This document shows positions 1 through 35,768 of a DNA stretch of 64,000 bases, piece by piece. Origin of the DNA: Tenrec ecaudatus (Eukaryota > Chordata > Mammalia > Afrosoricida > Tenrecidae); contig NC_134537.1 of NCBI RefSeq assembly GCF_050624435.1, forward strand, positions 125,030,086 to 125,094,085, in the 5' to 3' direction. Below the pieces are notes generated by a model that worked only from the letters and a program-made list of their open reading frames with translations, made no database searches and had not been told where the DNA came from. Position numbers and translations under genes: made by a program. Numbering within the stretch: position 1 is the stretch's first letter; every line of letters starts with the position of its first letter.

Positions 1-340
1 AGTATCCCACGTGACAGAACTGCCCCATGGAGTTTTTGTTACAAAAGCAATGTTGACTATCTTCTTTACAGAAGCCTATTTTAAAATAAAATTCTCCAGC
101 AAAAGGTATAAACGCAAACAAATGATCCACTCAAAGGAGTTTTCTAAAACTGCTCAAAGGACCAGTAAACTAAAAACACTAAGCAATAAAATTAGGTTGT
201 AAGAGAGAATCACATTCCTTTTTCAGGAGAAGATACAAAGGGAAAACATAAATTGATCATATACCAACTTTTCAAAGCAAGTAACTAACTAATTTTCAAG
301 CTTTAAAAAGATCATTTAATATTAAACATAAATTCCCTTA

Positions 341-9094
<8,754 letters not shown>

Positions 9095-9144
9095 TTATCT
9101 CTGGCTAATAAGGGAGCTCCACCATTTAAAAGACATTACACTCA

Positions 9145-9509
9145 GGACCAGTGGAGAGTGGTGATACCTGGAGGGTGGGGGGAAAGTGAGATAGAAAAGG
9201 GGAACCGATTACAATCTACATATAACCTCCTCTGTGAGGGATGGACAACAGAGAAGTGGGTAAAGGGAGATGTTGGAAAGTGTAAAACATGACAAAATAA
9301 CAATAATTCATAAATTATCAAGGGTTCATGAGGGAAGGGGAGCAGAGAGGGAGGGGGAAAATGAGGAGCTGATACCAAGGGCTCAAGTAGAAAGCAAATG
9401 TTTTGAGAAAGATGATGGCAACAAATGTACAAATGTGTTTGACACAATGGATGTACATATGGATTATGATAAGAGTTGTACAAGCCCCCAATAAAATGAT
9501 TAAAAAAAA
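9145..9509 (+). mobile_element. Polypurine retroposon, 12-bp TSD, TRAPPC11 intron 1
   Basis: Perfect duplications ACATTACACTCA at 9133-9144 and 9510-9521. Starts at GGACCAGTGG, within a base or two of the 1985 copy. Ends in AATAAAATGATT plus A-tail. Confidence 0.9.
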
Positions 9510-10550
9510 ACATTACACTCAAAAACCCCACAAAACCATAAGGCTTTGAGCATCTGGAAAATTTCCAACCAATGGTAAAGAACAAAAGGGGTGACCTTAT
9601 TTATATTTAATGACTGTTTGCATCGTATTTTTTTAAAGCACATTTTAAAAATTAGTATTTTTCAAAAACATCTCAAAATGCTCATACAACTATAGGAGCA
9701 GATGGAAAAAAGCACAAAGGTATCAAATTCCAGTAAATTATACAGTCAGTTGCAGATTAATAAAAAGGTTGACTACATATAAAGATACAATGTCTACTTC
9801 TTGTAACTGAAAACATCTAACTTCTCAATGCCCGAAATATTCTTAAAATACATTAATTATCTAAATAACAGTTATCCTTTCTCATTTGTCCACAATTAGT
9901 GTGAAACATGCAACTTAAAAGCACTTAGGAAAAACTAATAAAGAACAGAAGCACTTATAAAGACATACTTCTATTGTCTTTCAGCTGAAGCTCAAAGTAT
10001 GCATTGACCTTAGAAAAGCAATTATGTAAAATATGTGTTTATTCTAAACAAAATTCTATTCTAAATGTAACTACAAAAATATGGGCCATGGAAGGCAATG
10101 TCCAGCAGGGCATTATGTATGTGGAAAGTGAGGGTGACTAATACTTGAAACAAAAACATAAAGTATTTTAAAGTAATATGACGTTCGTTGAGGAGTCTGC
10201 TCATGTGTAAGTACTGATGAAACCATGGGCAGCGGTGAGCAGGAAACCATTACCAGAAATGATAATGTCTACAAAAGATAGGCATTTCAGAATTGTACAG
10301 ACAATTTTACAACAGAAGCAAGCTACCACGGCAAAAGGACTACACACTCAGAAGATTTTGTTCCAATTCTAGAGTTTTGGGGTGGAACATAAAGAAAACA
10401 AAACGCACACACACACCTGAGAATCTTTTCCTTACAGCCAACCAGTCCCCGAAAGCTCAAAGGCCCGCTTTCTTTTAATAAGGCCAGTGGCGGGGAAATG
10501 GCCGCGGGCTGGAAATAGGGTTGAAATAAAGGGAACTAGAGATAACTTGG

Positions 10551-10760
10551 GGAGCCCTGGAGTAGTGGGCTATGTATTGGGCTGCTAACCACAAGGTCAG
10601 CACTTCAAAACCATCAGCTACTCCAAGAAGAAAGAAGAGGCTTTCTATTCCAGTAATCAGTTACAATCTCTGAAAGCCACAGGGCTTCCACTGTCCTACA
10701 GGGTCCCCATGAGTCAGAACTGACTTGATGGCAGAGAGTTTGGTTTGTTGTTTTAAATAA
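10551..10760 (+). mobile_element. AfroSINE, full length
   Basis: GAGCCCTGGAGTAGTGGGC start, GGCTGCTAACCACAAGGTCA (A/B-box region), and GAGTCAGAACTGACTTGATG tail. Confidence 0.9.
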
Positions 10761-10983
10761 CTTATAAAGCACAGTGTGTCCAAGAAAACTACATCATGAG
10801 GCACGTAGCTAATTTTAAATTCCTGATCGTTACACGAGAATCAGACCGACTGCTTCTGTGCAGAGACGATGAAAGAGCTCAAGATTATCAGACAGAACAA
10901 GGCCAGGGGCTGACTGCACAGAGACCACCAACTGCTCACACACAAGTTCAGGTGGACGCTTAAGATTAAACGAGTCCTGAAAA

Positions 10984-12458
10984 GTGATCCAATATCACAG
11001 GCAAGGAGGGTGTGAGAGGCCTGGTAGGGATTCAGCAAGGTCGATGAGAGAAATTACTGACCCAAATGAAGGCTGAGCATGATAGTGGGACAAGAGGAAA
11101 GTAAAAGGAAATAGAAGAAAGAACTAGGTGACAAAGGGCATTTACAGCTGTCTAAATACTGGCGTGTACATGGGTAAATGTACTTATATAGGAGGGTGGG
11201 GAAATAGATCTACGTGCCTATAATTATAGGTTTAGTATTAAGGCAGCAGATGGACATTAGGCCTCCACTCAAGTACTTACACAACGCAAGAACACGTTGT
11301 TCTATTAAATTGGCATTCCATGATGCACACCTTCCCGACAAGATTGAAGAAAAATGTGTGCATAAGCAAATGTGGTGAAAAAAGCTGATGGTGCCCAGCT
11401 ATCAAAAGATATAACGTCTGGGGTCTTAAAGGCTTGAAGATAAACGAGCGGCCATCTAGCTGAGAAGCATCAAAGGCCACATGGAAGAAGCACACCAGTC
11501 TGTCTGACCACAAGGTGTAGAAGTGACCAGTTATCAGACATCAAAGAACAAAAAAATCATTTATCAGTGGGTACCCACCTTCCCAATATGATCACTGAAG
11601 ACAAACATGTGCATAAGCAAATGTGGTGAAGAAAGCTGATGGTGCTCGGCTATCAAAAGATAAAGCGCCTGGGTTCTTAAAGGCTTGAAGATAAACAAGC
11701 GGCTATCTAGCACAGAAGCAACAAAGCCCACAGGGAAGAAGCACACCAGTCTGTGTGACCACAAGCTGTCAAAGGATCAGGTATCAAGCATCCAGGAACA
11801 AAAAACCCTAACACTGCAAATGAGGGTGAATGCAGAGTGGAGACTCAAAGCCCACTGATAGGCAACTGGACACCCCTTACTGAAGGGTTGTGGGAAGATG
11901 AGCCAGTCAGGGCGCAGGGTATCAATGATAAAACATACAACTTTCCTCTAGTTCTTAAATGCTTCTCCCCCCCCCCCCACTTTCATGATCCCAATTCTAC
12001 CTTACAAATCTGGCTAGACCAGAGGATGTACATTGGTACAGATAGCAACTGGAAACACAAGGAATCCAGGACAGATGATCCCTTCAGGACCAGTGGTGAG
12101 CATGGTGATGCCTGAAGGGTGGAGGGAATATGAGGTGGAAAAGGGGAACCAATTATAAGAATCTATGTATGGCCTCCTCCCTTGGGGATGGATGGCGGAG
12201 AAGAGGGCAGGAGGAGACGTCGGACAGTGTAACATGATAAAATAATAATAATTTATGAATTACCAAGGGTTCATGAGTGAGGGGGGAGTAGGGAGGAAGG
12301 GGTGAAATGAGGAGCCGATATTAAGGGCTCAAGTGGAAGGCAAATGTTTTGAGAATGATGATGGCAACAAATGTACATATATGCTTTGACACAATGGATG
12401 TATATATAGATTTTGATAAGAATTGTACAAGTCCCCAATAAAATGATTTAAAAAAATT
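10984..12458 (+). mobile_element. Polypurine retroposon, long copy (about 1.5 kb) with internal tandem duplication
   Basis: Longest copy wholly in the window. A 251-bp unit (landmark CATAAGCAAATGTGG at 11361 and 11612) is tandemly repeated. The 3' part carries a C-run, the purine tract and a poly(A) tail near 12440-12458. A diverged duplication (ATTAAA...GTCC...GAAAG) may flank it near 10963 and 12459, so the left edge is approximate. Confidence 0.8.
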
Positions 12459-12539
12459 AAAGTCCATGAAAGTTAAAGTGCAACCCTGAATATATCCAAC
12501 CTGAATTAGAGACCATGTGATCATCAAAACTTGACTTGA

Positions 12540-14430
12540 CATAGTGAGTACTCTTGACTAGCTAAGTTGTGGAAAGACATCAAGGACAACATCTATCATC
12601 TGTGAAGAAAGCCACAAGTCAGTAAACAAAACAGTAAAGAAAGAAAAGACTACCATGGATGTTAGAGGAGATTCTGACATTTTCTCTTATACTGTAGCTA
12701 AATACAATTGAAGAAATGATGATATTAAAGAGCTGTCCGCTGATTTTGAAGGGTAGATGACCAAGAAAATAATCATGAAATATGCAAAGAGTTGGAATTA
12801 GAAAACCAAAGAGGAAGGGTAGCTCTCAAGGTGAAAGAACTGAAGAAAATTTCATGCTTCAAGCTGGAATACTGACAGGTTCTATGCATGAAGTACCAAA
12901 CAACTCAGGAAGCATCAAATGAAGATGGAAGACTATCACTGTACAAAAGTCTGGTCTGCACTCAGCCATTCCAGAGTAGCTTATGACTGGGAATGGAAAT
13001 GAAGGAAGAATCCTGCACTTTAGCTGCACTAAAGGCCTTTGTGAAAAACACGGCTCCAGGAATACTAAATGAGAAGCTTCAGCAATAAACGCAATGCTGA
13101 AAACACTCACTTATCTAGAGCAGGAATTTTGGAAAAAAGCACCCTGGCCAACCAACTGTAGGAGATCTGTATTTGTGCCCATCCAAAGAAAATAGGTCCT
13201 TTCTTTGGCATGATAAAAGAATTGCACCGTATCATTAATATTACACGTAAAATTATGCTAACGGTAATTTTAAAATAGTTGCAACAGAACACAGACTGAG
13301 AACTGCCAGAAATTCAAGCTGGATTCAGAAAAAGACATGGGATGAGGGATATCACTGCTGACATCAGATGGGTCTTCGCTGGAAGCAAAGAATACCAGGT
13401 GGTTTTCTTGCCTTTTATTGACTGTGCAAAGGCATTTGAGTGTGTGGACCACAACAGATTGAGAATTACATTGGGAAGAATGGAAATTCCCTAAGACTTA
13501 ATAGAGTCCCTGCAGAACCTATGCCTATCAAGAGGTAGTTGTTTAAACAGAGTAAGTGTGCTTTAGTCAGGAAAACTGTTGTGTCAAGATTGTATCCTTT
13601 CACATTTATTCATCTGTGTACTGAGCAAATAATCCAAGGAGCTGGACTATTGGGAGAATCCGGCATTGCACGTGCAGACTCAGTACTGCCTGCAATAATG
13701 AAGAGGCCACAATCTGACCTGCTGAACGCCAAGAGAACTCTAAGCACTCACTGGTGCCATGCCTTATACCTCCACATGAAGAAAACAAAAGTCCTCACAA
13801 CTGGGCCAATGAGGCACATACATTAAGAAAAGCAGAGAAGATTGCAATTGTCAGGGATTTCATTTGACTTGAACCCACAATCAAAGGTCATGGAAGCAGC
13901 AGTCAAGAAATCAGTGTATTGATTGCATTGGGCAAATGTGTTCCAAAAGACCTCTTTAGAGAGCTTTAAAAAGCAAAGCTGGGACTACAGTATGGTGTTT
14001 TCAATCAATTTACAGCTAAAAATCTGAACAATGAATAAGAAAAATACAGAATGATTGATGCCTTATTTATGGCTAAAAATCTTGACTATTCCGTGAAGCT
14101 CCAAATGACGAAACAAATTTCTCTTGGAAGAAGTACAGACAGAAGCGAGGATGGCGAGACTTCACCGTAAGTTATCGGGACTAGATTCAGACTACTTTCT
14201 GAAAAAGGTCATGGTATGTGGAAAAGTAAAGGGTCAGAGAAAGAGAGGAAGACCTCAAAGACATGAACTGACAATGTGATTGCAACAATAGGCTAACACA
14301 TAACAATGGTTATGATGATATATTACAGTTGTGAAGCTACCATAGCCCAGCATCAGGCCATATTTCATTGTGTTGTACATGCGGTCACCATGAGTCGAAA
14401 CCAACCTGATGGCATCTATTAAGAACAAGT
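12540..14430 (+). mobile_element. RTE/BovB-like LINE fragment (decayed ORF2)
   Basis: The conserved reverse-transcriptase stretch at about 13312-13493 reads AGFRKRHGMRDI, then FIDCAKAFECVDHNRL. Near 14230 comes KGQRKRGRPQRH, typical of the RTE C-terminus, then a 3' tail (GGTCACCATGAGTCGAAACC) resembling the AfroSINE tail. Many stops; not functional. Confidence 0.85.
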
Positions 14431-14547
14431 CACATTAGTTAAGCTTATATTTTAACTCAATATATGGAAAACATTATCCACATTAGCATGCTATTAATAG
14501 CGGGTTTTCCCCCTATACTAAGTTTTCAAAATTCACTGTGCATTTTA

Positions 14548-14640
14548 CTTACAGCACACCTCAATTCGAGCTTGCCTTATTTTAAACGCTCAACAGCCAC
14601 ATATGACTACCGCCTATGCTACTAGACTGTGTAGCCGTAC
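14548..14640. mobile_element. MER5-like relic
   Basis: TTTTAAACGCTCAACAGCCA followed by TGACTACCGCCTATGCTAC resembles the MER5 right half. Confidence 0.5.
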
Positions 14641-14750
14641 ATTGTGGTCTATTTGTCCCAAATTAGTAATATTACATCCAGAATTCTATTCACATTCTAC
14701 CTTAAAAGCTTTGACAGTGGAAATGGTCATGCCTATCTGTGCAGCCACAA

Positions 14751-14955
14751 AAGAGCCCTTGTGAAGCACGCACTGGACTGCTAACCACTAGGTTGGCTGT
14801 TTGAAACCACACACTGCTGTGCAGAAGAAAGACAAGACGTTCTATTCCCATGAAGTTAGCAGTCCCAGAAACTCAGAGGAGAAGTTCTGCCCTCTCCTAT
14901 AGGGTCACTATCAGTGGGCATGGATTCGAAGGCTGTGAGGGTTCTTTTGTTTGAG
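14751..14955 (+). mobile_element. AfroSINE, full length, diverged
   Basis: GAGCCCTTGTGAAGC start, CTGCTAACCACTAGGTTGGC, and a TATAGGGTCACTATCAG tail just upstream of the promoter region. Confidence 0.82.
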
Positions 14956-15623
14956 TATTCAGCCACGGGGTAGATGCAGCGGCTGGAGGGATTTTAATAA
15001 CAATCTGTAAAACAGTGCCTCGATTTTCCTAAAAGCAACTCTGGAGGGCCCAAGTGGCCAGGCAACGCCAGGGCAAGAGACGCAGGAGCAGTAAAAGAGC
15101 ACCGTGGGGGCGGGGAGAATCATTAATGCACGGGGAGCAATCTGGAAGGTGTAATCTCCTGAGAAGGATGATCGGATCCGTCTGAGGGTACACTCCACAA
15201 GAGAAGGAGTCTAATCAAAGTGGCAAGTTTAAAAGGCAAACTGTGATCCCCTTCTAATTAACTGGACACTCAAGATTGTAGGGCCAAGGTTCTAAGAATG
15301 CGTTCAGAGCTGACCCACTGCACAACCACAAGAGGGGAAAGGGGTGGGGGCGTTTGGGGCCGGGATGGTGAAAACACGCAGAGACTAGGAAGCACCACCA
15401 CCGAAGGCGGCCCCGCGAAGATGCACGCTATCATTTTCCTTCCCTCCCGCCTTCCACCCGGGAGGCCCTCGTACTAGGAGCGACCTTCCTTAGGGAGCTG
15501 AGGGCTGCTAGCATTGCACCCACTGACGCCGCAGGAAAACGCGGGCCCCCGACCAGCACCAAGAGCCAGCTCGCTCCCTCAGCGGCCTCTCCGCGGCCCG
15601 CACGTCTCCAGGCCCGGACTCAC

Positions 15624-15795
15624 CCAGGACGCACGCCCCGGGCTCGCTGCAGCCGGGGCCGGTCGCCGCCAGCCAGAGCACACGAGCGGAGCCGGGCAAG
15701 AGTGGCACAGAACACCACGGCCAGTCCCTACCGCAGCGACCCGCGATCCGGATCCCTCTGACTTCCGCTCCCCACCGCCGCTGGCACCGGAAGCA
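15624..15795 (-). other. TRAPPC11: TRAPPC11 probable untranslated first exon
   Basis: The first coding exon (8825-9049) begins with an acceptor and 21 nt of 5' UTR, so an upstream non-coding exon is required. Reading leftward in the CpG-rich block, a strong donor (GTGAGT, complement of 15618-15623) would end that exon at 15624. The upstream limit is a guess, since no transcription start can be read from sequence. A weaker alternative donor lies near 15728-15732. Intron 1 would be about 6.6 kb. Confidence 0.5.
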
Positions 15796-16212
15796 GTTTC
15801 CGCGCCTGAGTGACAGCGTTCTAAACCAATCGTTGCCTCCGAACTTTACACGGCTCCACTAAACGTAGGGGGACGATCTACTTCCTAGGGGAAACGCGTT
15901 TGGGGGCGGAGAGGAGAAGCCAATAGCAGAAGCGAGCAGGAGGCGGCGGAGGCGGGGCCTGTGCCGGCACCGCCCCGCCGCCCACCCCAGACGTCGGGCC
16001 GCCCCTCCTGCGGCCGCCTCCGGCTCCCCGCCCACACGCCCCCGCCGGCGGCTTCGCGCTGCCTTCGGGTCACGGCCGCGCGTGACGCCCGCCTGCTTGT
16101 GTGAGCGGCGTAATCGCAGCCGAGGGCGCGGGAGGGCACGTCAGAGCCTCCGGGCCACTTGCCCTCGCGTTCTCTGAGTCGTCGCCAACGCCGCCCGCCC
16201 GGGGCCGCCGCG

Positions 16213-30267
<14,055 letters not shown>

Positions 30268-30455
30268 CCCTTGCGATCTGAAAGGAGAAAGCATCCTATT
30301 GAAACAGTAAACGGGAGTCCAGAACCCTCCATTATCCTTCTCATGTTGTGGTGGCTTTCTATTAAACAGTTTTTTTTGTATGTTTCTTACATTAAAAATG
30401 TAAACTAACCATTCAAGAAAACATCTGGTTGTTGTTATCTTCACAAACTTGCCTT

Positions 30456-30461
30456 AATAAA
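30456..30461 (+). promoter_or_regulatory. Proximal RWDD4 poly(A) signal
   Basis: AATAAA about 190 nt after the stop codon, with a TG-containing stretch downstream; supports a short 3' UTR isoform. Confidence 0.55.
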
Positions 30462-31986
30462 AGGTGAAAATGTTACTGTCTAGTATGCTTCACACAGCCT
30501 GTCGATGGACCAATCTGGGGAGTAGTACATGATCGGTGTCGATTTGTCTGACCTTCCTGTAGTGGATGTGTGAAGGAGGTCTCTGCAGACCCTCATCAAA
30601 ATGTTGAGTGAGCTGCTGGGCGGCAGCATGATCCACATGAAGGGGCTTCGCACCTTAAGTAAAGTCTCCATCCCTTTTTTCTCTTAATTACTGAAGCATG
30701 AATTGCTTCGAAGAAATTTAAATATCAGTATGTGGACTCTTTACACACAGTACACTTTGCAGTTCCTTTTTATTTTTCACAGGTGAATCGTTTCTCTTTG
30801 AAAAATGAATATTTGTCTATACTTTTCTCGTGACTTCTGTCCAGATGTTTAATCATGAAAGCTTTTAATGGTTTGTGGAATATTTAAAACAAAAATCTGC
30901 CAAATACATTGGAAAGCATTTCAATAGGAGTGCTGCCCCTTGTTTGAAACATTTATCTGCATATGCCATGATGGAGTAAAAGATGCCTTAATATTTAATT
31001 GTTTATTGTTGGAAATAATACCTTTAATAAATTCCTATTTATCTGCTATTATGTTTTTAGTTGTTTAATTAGTGAGGTCTTCTAGGTGATTTAACATAAA
31101 ACACATTAGTTTCTTTTCAAGTATACAGACAATTTCTGAACCTGAGGGTCTTTGTCAAAATAGACATAAAGGGTTGCAACTGCTGAACTGTAATAAATGC
31201 TTGATTTTTTAAATCGTGCATTACAGAAACCATTGGTGTAGTTTTGACATATCAGGAAGTTAATGGTGTTTATGTGCAATTTACAGGGATTCTGTATATA
31301 CCTCCCAGCTTTAAAAATACTTAGAATTAACTGCTGTGTATCAGGAAAGATAAAAATGTCAGTTCCTCACATCACACCTGTGAAGTTGGGATCTGGCTTT
31401 TTTAAAGCATAATCAACTTAGAGATGTTCCCTTAGCATAACAGTAGTTGTTTGATTTGTATGCATGGTATTTACTTGGTTTAATGTAGCTTCACCGAAAC
31501 CTTTTGAATTATAGAATACAAGTGGAATTACAGTGAAGGAGTTTAATCTCACTTGCAAAAGCTGTATCACATTTTTTTTCTTGAATTAATGTGATGGAAA
31601 CCTTAAAAAGCCAGACCACTGGAATGTGCCAACTTTTGTTTCGAGGTTATGTATTTGTAGGTTTGTTGTGTGAATTTGTTTGTTTTCTTGGTTTATTATT
31701 TTAAAGATATCAAGACTCCTAGATTAACTAGTGAAGTATCTAGAATTATTCCAGCTTATTGTGGCTCATCGGTTACAAAGAATGCTAGTTAAATGCCAAT
31801 GAACTATTTTTACTCTTTTTATATGAAGTGCACAAATTTCTGGGGGCGGTGGTGGCAGTGGTGCCTGTCATTACCTTCTATAAAACATTTGAACATTCTC
31901 ATCAATATCACCATCATCTGTCACACTCCCAGTATATTTTCTCTAAGTCTGTTTACTTCAAAATGTGTGGAAGGACATGAATAAGC

Positions 31987-31992
31987 AATAAA
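31987..31992 (+). promoter_or_regulatory. Distal RWDD4 poly(A) signal
   Basis: AATAAA followed within 30 nt by a T-rich element, the last good signal before repeats resume. Confidence 0.5.
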
Positions 31993-32446
31993 ATTTGAAT
32001 TGCACACAGTGATCTTTCTGTTTTATTTCAAATCATTCAAAGGAACCTTTGATTTTAAAATTCTGCATAGTCTTATGGTATAAGATATAGAAGCTTACGA
32101 TTAACTTGAAAATATTTTAAATGTTGAATTAAAAAGAAACCACAATCTTCTAATAAGTAGAATTTGGAATTGACACTAAAATGTGTCTAGATTGCATTGA
32201 GATCACTGGGTCATAACATCCACTCATACCTTCTATTTATATTTTGACTATTCAAATTTTGGTTGGATCAGTTTTCTGGTCTAATAAAGCATTTCCAAAT
32301 ATTTAAAAAAAACAAATTTTTACATATTGAGCTGGAAAGAAGGTAAAGAATGTTCAGAAACTAAAAACATAAATGAAAGTTGGAACCTTGAGTTCAAAGA
32401 TAGCTTTAGTTTTCAGATCTAGCCCAAGGTAAATAGTATCATGCGT

Positions 32447-32605
32447 ACACAAAATCATTTCCAATTCCTGGCAACCCATATGTATCAGAATAGAACTGTG
32501 CTCCATAGAGTTGTCAATGGCTGATGACCTTTCTTCCGAGGCACCTCTGAGTAGTCTCAAACCTCCCAAGTGCATTAACCATTTGCACCATTACCACCTG
32601 GTTGG
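32447..32605 (-). mobile_element. AfroSINE, antisense, just past RWDD4
   Basis: GTCAATGGCTGATGACC, CTTCCGAGGCACCTCTGAGT and TTAACCATTTGCACCATTAC match the antisense afrotherian SINE body. Confidence 0.8.
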
Positions 32606-32959
32606 TTTTTTTTAATTTTACAAGAGAAAACTCCAGGTAAGAATTTCATTTAAAATACTGGATAAGTAAGAGCTTTAAGAAAACTGATAGAAGTAAACAT
32701 AAATCTGCTGTTAAAGAATGCACCTTCAACATGGTCTCCAAAAAAGCCCCACCTACAGAGTGAGTTCATGGACTCAGAGCTCACAGTGAAAACTCATGAT
32801 ACGCAGAAGCAAGGCATCTTGAGACTGCTAAAAAGAAAACTAGAATAAAACATACTGATAGAATTTCCTTAATAGAATTGAGTAGGAACAAAAATAAACT
32901 ATAAAATCAAGCAGCGTGGGAAAAGACCAGAGTCATCACAATGAAAAATAAAGAATAGA

Positions 32960-33600
32960 AAGTTCCTGAAGTATACAGCCATTGTGGAAAGCAATGTGGC
33001 ACTACCTAGAAAGAACAGTACAGAAATCCTATATGACCCAGCAATCCCCCTGCTGGGTATATACCCTAAAGAAATAAAGAGACATCACTAGCAGACATGT
33101 GCACCCTCGTCCTTCGCAGCAGAGTTCACAATAGCAAGAAGTTGCAAACAGCCCCAAAGCCCACCAGTAGAAGGACGGGAAGAAAAATACTGGTTCATAT
33201 ACACAACGGAATATTAGGCATGGCTAAAAAAAAAATCAATGATGAAACCACAAAGCAACTCACAACATAGATGAACCTGGGAAACATCTATGTTGAGTTG
33301 TCAACCACTAGAGAACAGATGTATGTGACGACTGTTACAAGGATAAAAACGAGGACAGACGATATGCCAAAGGGGAGAGAGGAAAGGGTGGGGAGATGAA
33401 GTAACAGACTAGGAAGTTGACAGGTACAGACTTGGGTATTAAGGAGGTAGGGGGCCCTAAAAGGAGAAGAGAGATCAGAAGGGGGGTGGAGCACTATGTG
33501 GGCCACAAGCAGGGCCTGATGGGTGGTTAACTGTCCAGTGCAAAGTTCATAGATGTAAACCCACACCTAATTCACAATTAAAAATTCATTAATTTTACTT
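32960..33600 (+). mobile_element. L1 3'-region fragment
   Basis: CAGCCATTGTGGAAAGCAAT, GACCCAGCAATCCCCCTGCT and GGTATATACCCTAAAG are the known L1 sequence near and past the end of ORF2, followed by a G-rich purine stretch (about 33365-33495) and an A-rich end. 5'-truncated. Confidence 0.8.
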
Positions 33601-33645
33601 TTAAAATTCAAAATAACTAGTTAGAGATTAATACAAATATGAGGG

Positions 33646-34141
33646 TGTGATAGTTCAGGTTTATTGTGCCAACCTGGCCGATGAACACATGGATTAATTG
33701 AAGGGTGGAGAGATTAATAGCTCGGGGAGTCTCACCTTTCTAGTCTCTTGCTCTCTAATGGTCAGACCAGTTGCGGCTGCCTTAGCTCATTCTTTGCCTC
33801 AGCTGGCAAGACTTAACTTCCTGCAAGACATCCCTGATTAGAAGCTACATGGACCTACCCTGATGCCGCCCTGGGTGCTGGAGCAGCCGCATGGAGGCCC
33901 CTGCCAGCCTTGAGATGCTTACATGTTCACCGATTTGGCTTTTCCTCTGCAGTCATCATCATTGCGTGTGTTTTGTGAGTTTGAGGAGGACTTTGTAGAT
34001 GGATGTCAGACAGATGGGCTAATGTCAGACGTATGGGCTTAGACTGGACTCGGGATGCTTAATGTATAATTACCCTTTATATAAAACTCATAAAATATGA
34101 GTGTTTATGAACTTTGTTTCTCTAGTCCACCCAGACTAACA
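33646..34141 (+). mobile_element. Solo LTR, ERVL-MaLR type, 5-bp TSD
   Basis: 496 bp, TGTGATAGTTCAGG to CCCAGACTAACA, flanked by GAGGG at 33641-33645 and 34142-34146. Same 3' end (TTTGTTTCTCTAGTCCAC) as the 58 kb copy. Confidence 0.85.
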
Positions 34142-34537
34142 GAGGGTATGTAAAAAAGTATGCTTTAAAGTCACAGACATTCTTATTAAGTGAAAATATC
34201 AAAATGTGACTCATTTCCTGACATTATCCATCTAGATCTATACTCTTCTGAAGGAAGCATTGCCATTTCTCTAACCATTCCTCCCAACAAAATTTCATGC
34301 TCTTCAATTTCTACCATATCAAAACTGCAGTTTGAGCATCCTCAAGAGATTCCATCGTATTACTTTAAAATGTTATTTTTGAGTCTAGGGGACAAAAAGG
34401 ATGCTGAAATGGCAAGATCGGTGCTACAAGGTAGATGGGGTGAGGCTAACCAACAAAATTCTCAGGAACACCCTTGAATGAGCAGTTAGGTGCACCGTTT
34501 GGATAGAAAATCATATACACACACCCCTCAGTGCACC

Positions 34538-34967
34538 TGTGGCAGTTAGATTTGATGTGAACTGGAACTCGTGTGAAAGTGTAAGCTAGAGCCCAACCTG
34601 TCAGTCAGGTGGGAGCCTGGCGATGCCCCCTGTTTGATATGAGACACTGAGAACATACCTTGCTTCTTGCCCTCCGGCTTCCTGCTGATCCCGGGAGTTG
34701 ACAGCACACTGCCATGTCCCCCGTGACCTGGAATCCACTTGACTTCCCCACCAGCCTGTGGTCTCCTGCTTCCTACTTCCCTTTTCTGCACCATCGACTT
34801 GCAGCTCCCGGAGTCTGAAGAGGGCTCTGGCCACCATCAGACCCGTGGACTGGAGTTGGACTGGGCTGGGCTGCCTTCTTGATGGAAAGTTATTTCGTGT
34901 GTTTGTGTGTGTATGTGTGTGTCTAGTTTTGTTTTTCTAGACAACTCATCCTACCACAGCAACTTGC
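34538..34967 (+). mobile_element. Solo LTR of the same group, decayed
   Basis: Starts TGTGGCAGTTAGATTTG and contains the internal CCGTGGACTGGAGTTGGAC block. Possible 5-bp duplication GCACC (34533-34537, 34968-34972), but the 3' terminus lacks the usual CA, so the right edge is uncertain. Confidence 0.65.
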
Positions 34968-35667
34968 GCACCAAATGGAGTTTTCCATTAAAACTTCTAG
35001 ATAAACTCCATGATTGTCCTGTATCTAGAAAATCTCTTAGATCACGCCTTCAGAGTCCTACCAGTTGCCATGACCTGAGCTGACCTTGAATTTAACTGGC
35101 CCCCCAGATCCCCTCAGAAGCCACTGTTTTGATTAAACCTTTTTTTAAAGCAGCCTCATAAGACTAAGCCCAGTCCATACCAGAGAACACCAATTGCAGG
35201 GGCATGTTTAAACACGTTTTCTTTAGAATAAACACACGCATCTGTGGACTGGAACCTTCGTAGCAATACTTTTTTACTTACCCTCAATGCTGCAGAGCTT
35301 GCTTTGGCAAATCTGAAGTTTCCTGAAACCTGAAGTATACAGATCCTATGGAATTAAGTCGATTTGCATTTTAGATTCTCTGTCTTCTTGATTAGAATCT
35401 TCAGCTTCATTAGATCGCAGTCTTCCCATATACTTTCTTCCCAGGTCACAACACTTCAGATGAATGATTGAAACCTCAAGACGCTCTTCCTAATACTACA
35501 GATATTGTCACTCTGGGCTTGGTTTCAGAAGTAAATCATTCTGGCAAGATTTTGGACACTGTCTCCAGAACTTTAAGACTCTGTAGTAACTGTTTGCGTA
35601 GATTGCTGTGTTGTTGGTTTGCTTTACACCTTCTGTAGCATGAAATCAATAGGTAGCAGCTATAGAT

Positions 35668-35768
35668 CACCAAACCCACTGCTGTTGGGTTGATTTTGAC
35701 CCATTGGAACCGGATACATTTTTCTCCCCTTGGGCTCGTAGTCCCACCCTTATCCAACAGGGCTCCCT
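35668..35768 (-). mobile_element. AfroSINE, antisense, internally deleted
   Basis: CACCAAACCCACTGCTGTTG at the tail end and ATCCAACAGGGCTCCC at the 5' end with a shortened middle. Confidence 0.65.

Larger units (their letters stand above)
30268..32010 (+). other. RWDD4: RWDD4 3' UTR (distal end inferred)
   Basis: Largely repeat-free sequence downstream of the stop, unlike the flanks. Several poly(A) signals allow nested 3' ends: AATAAA at 30456-30461, 31026-31031, 31192-31197 and 31987-31992, the last followed by a T/G-rich stretch. The true distal end could be earlier or later. A GC-richer segment at about 30485-30665 stands out in the AT-rich UTR. Confidence 0.6.
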
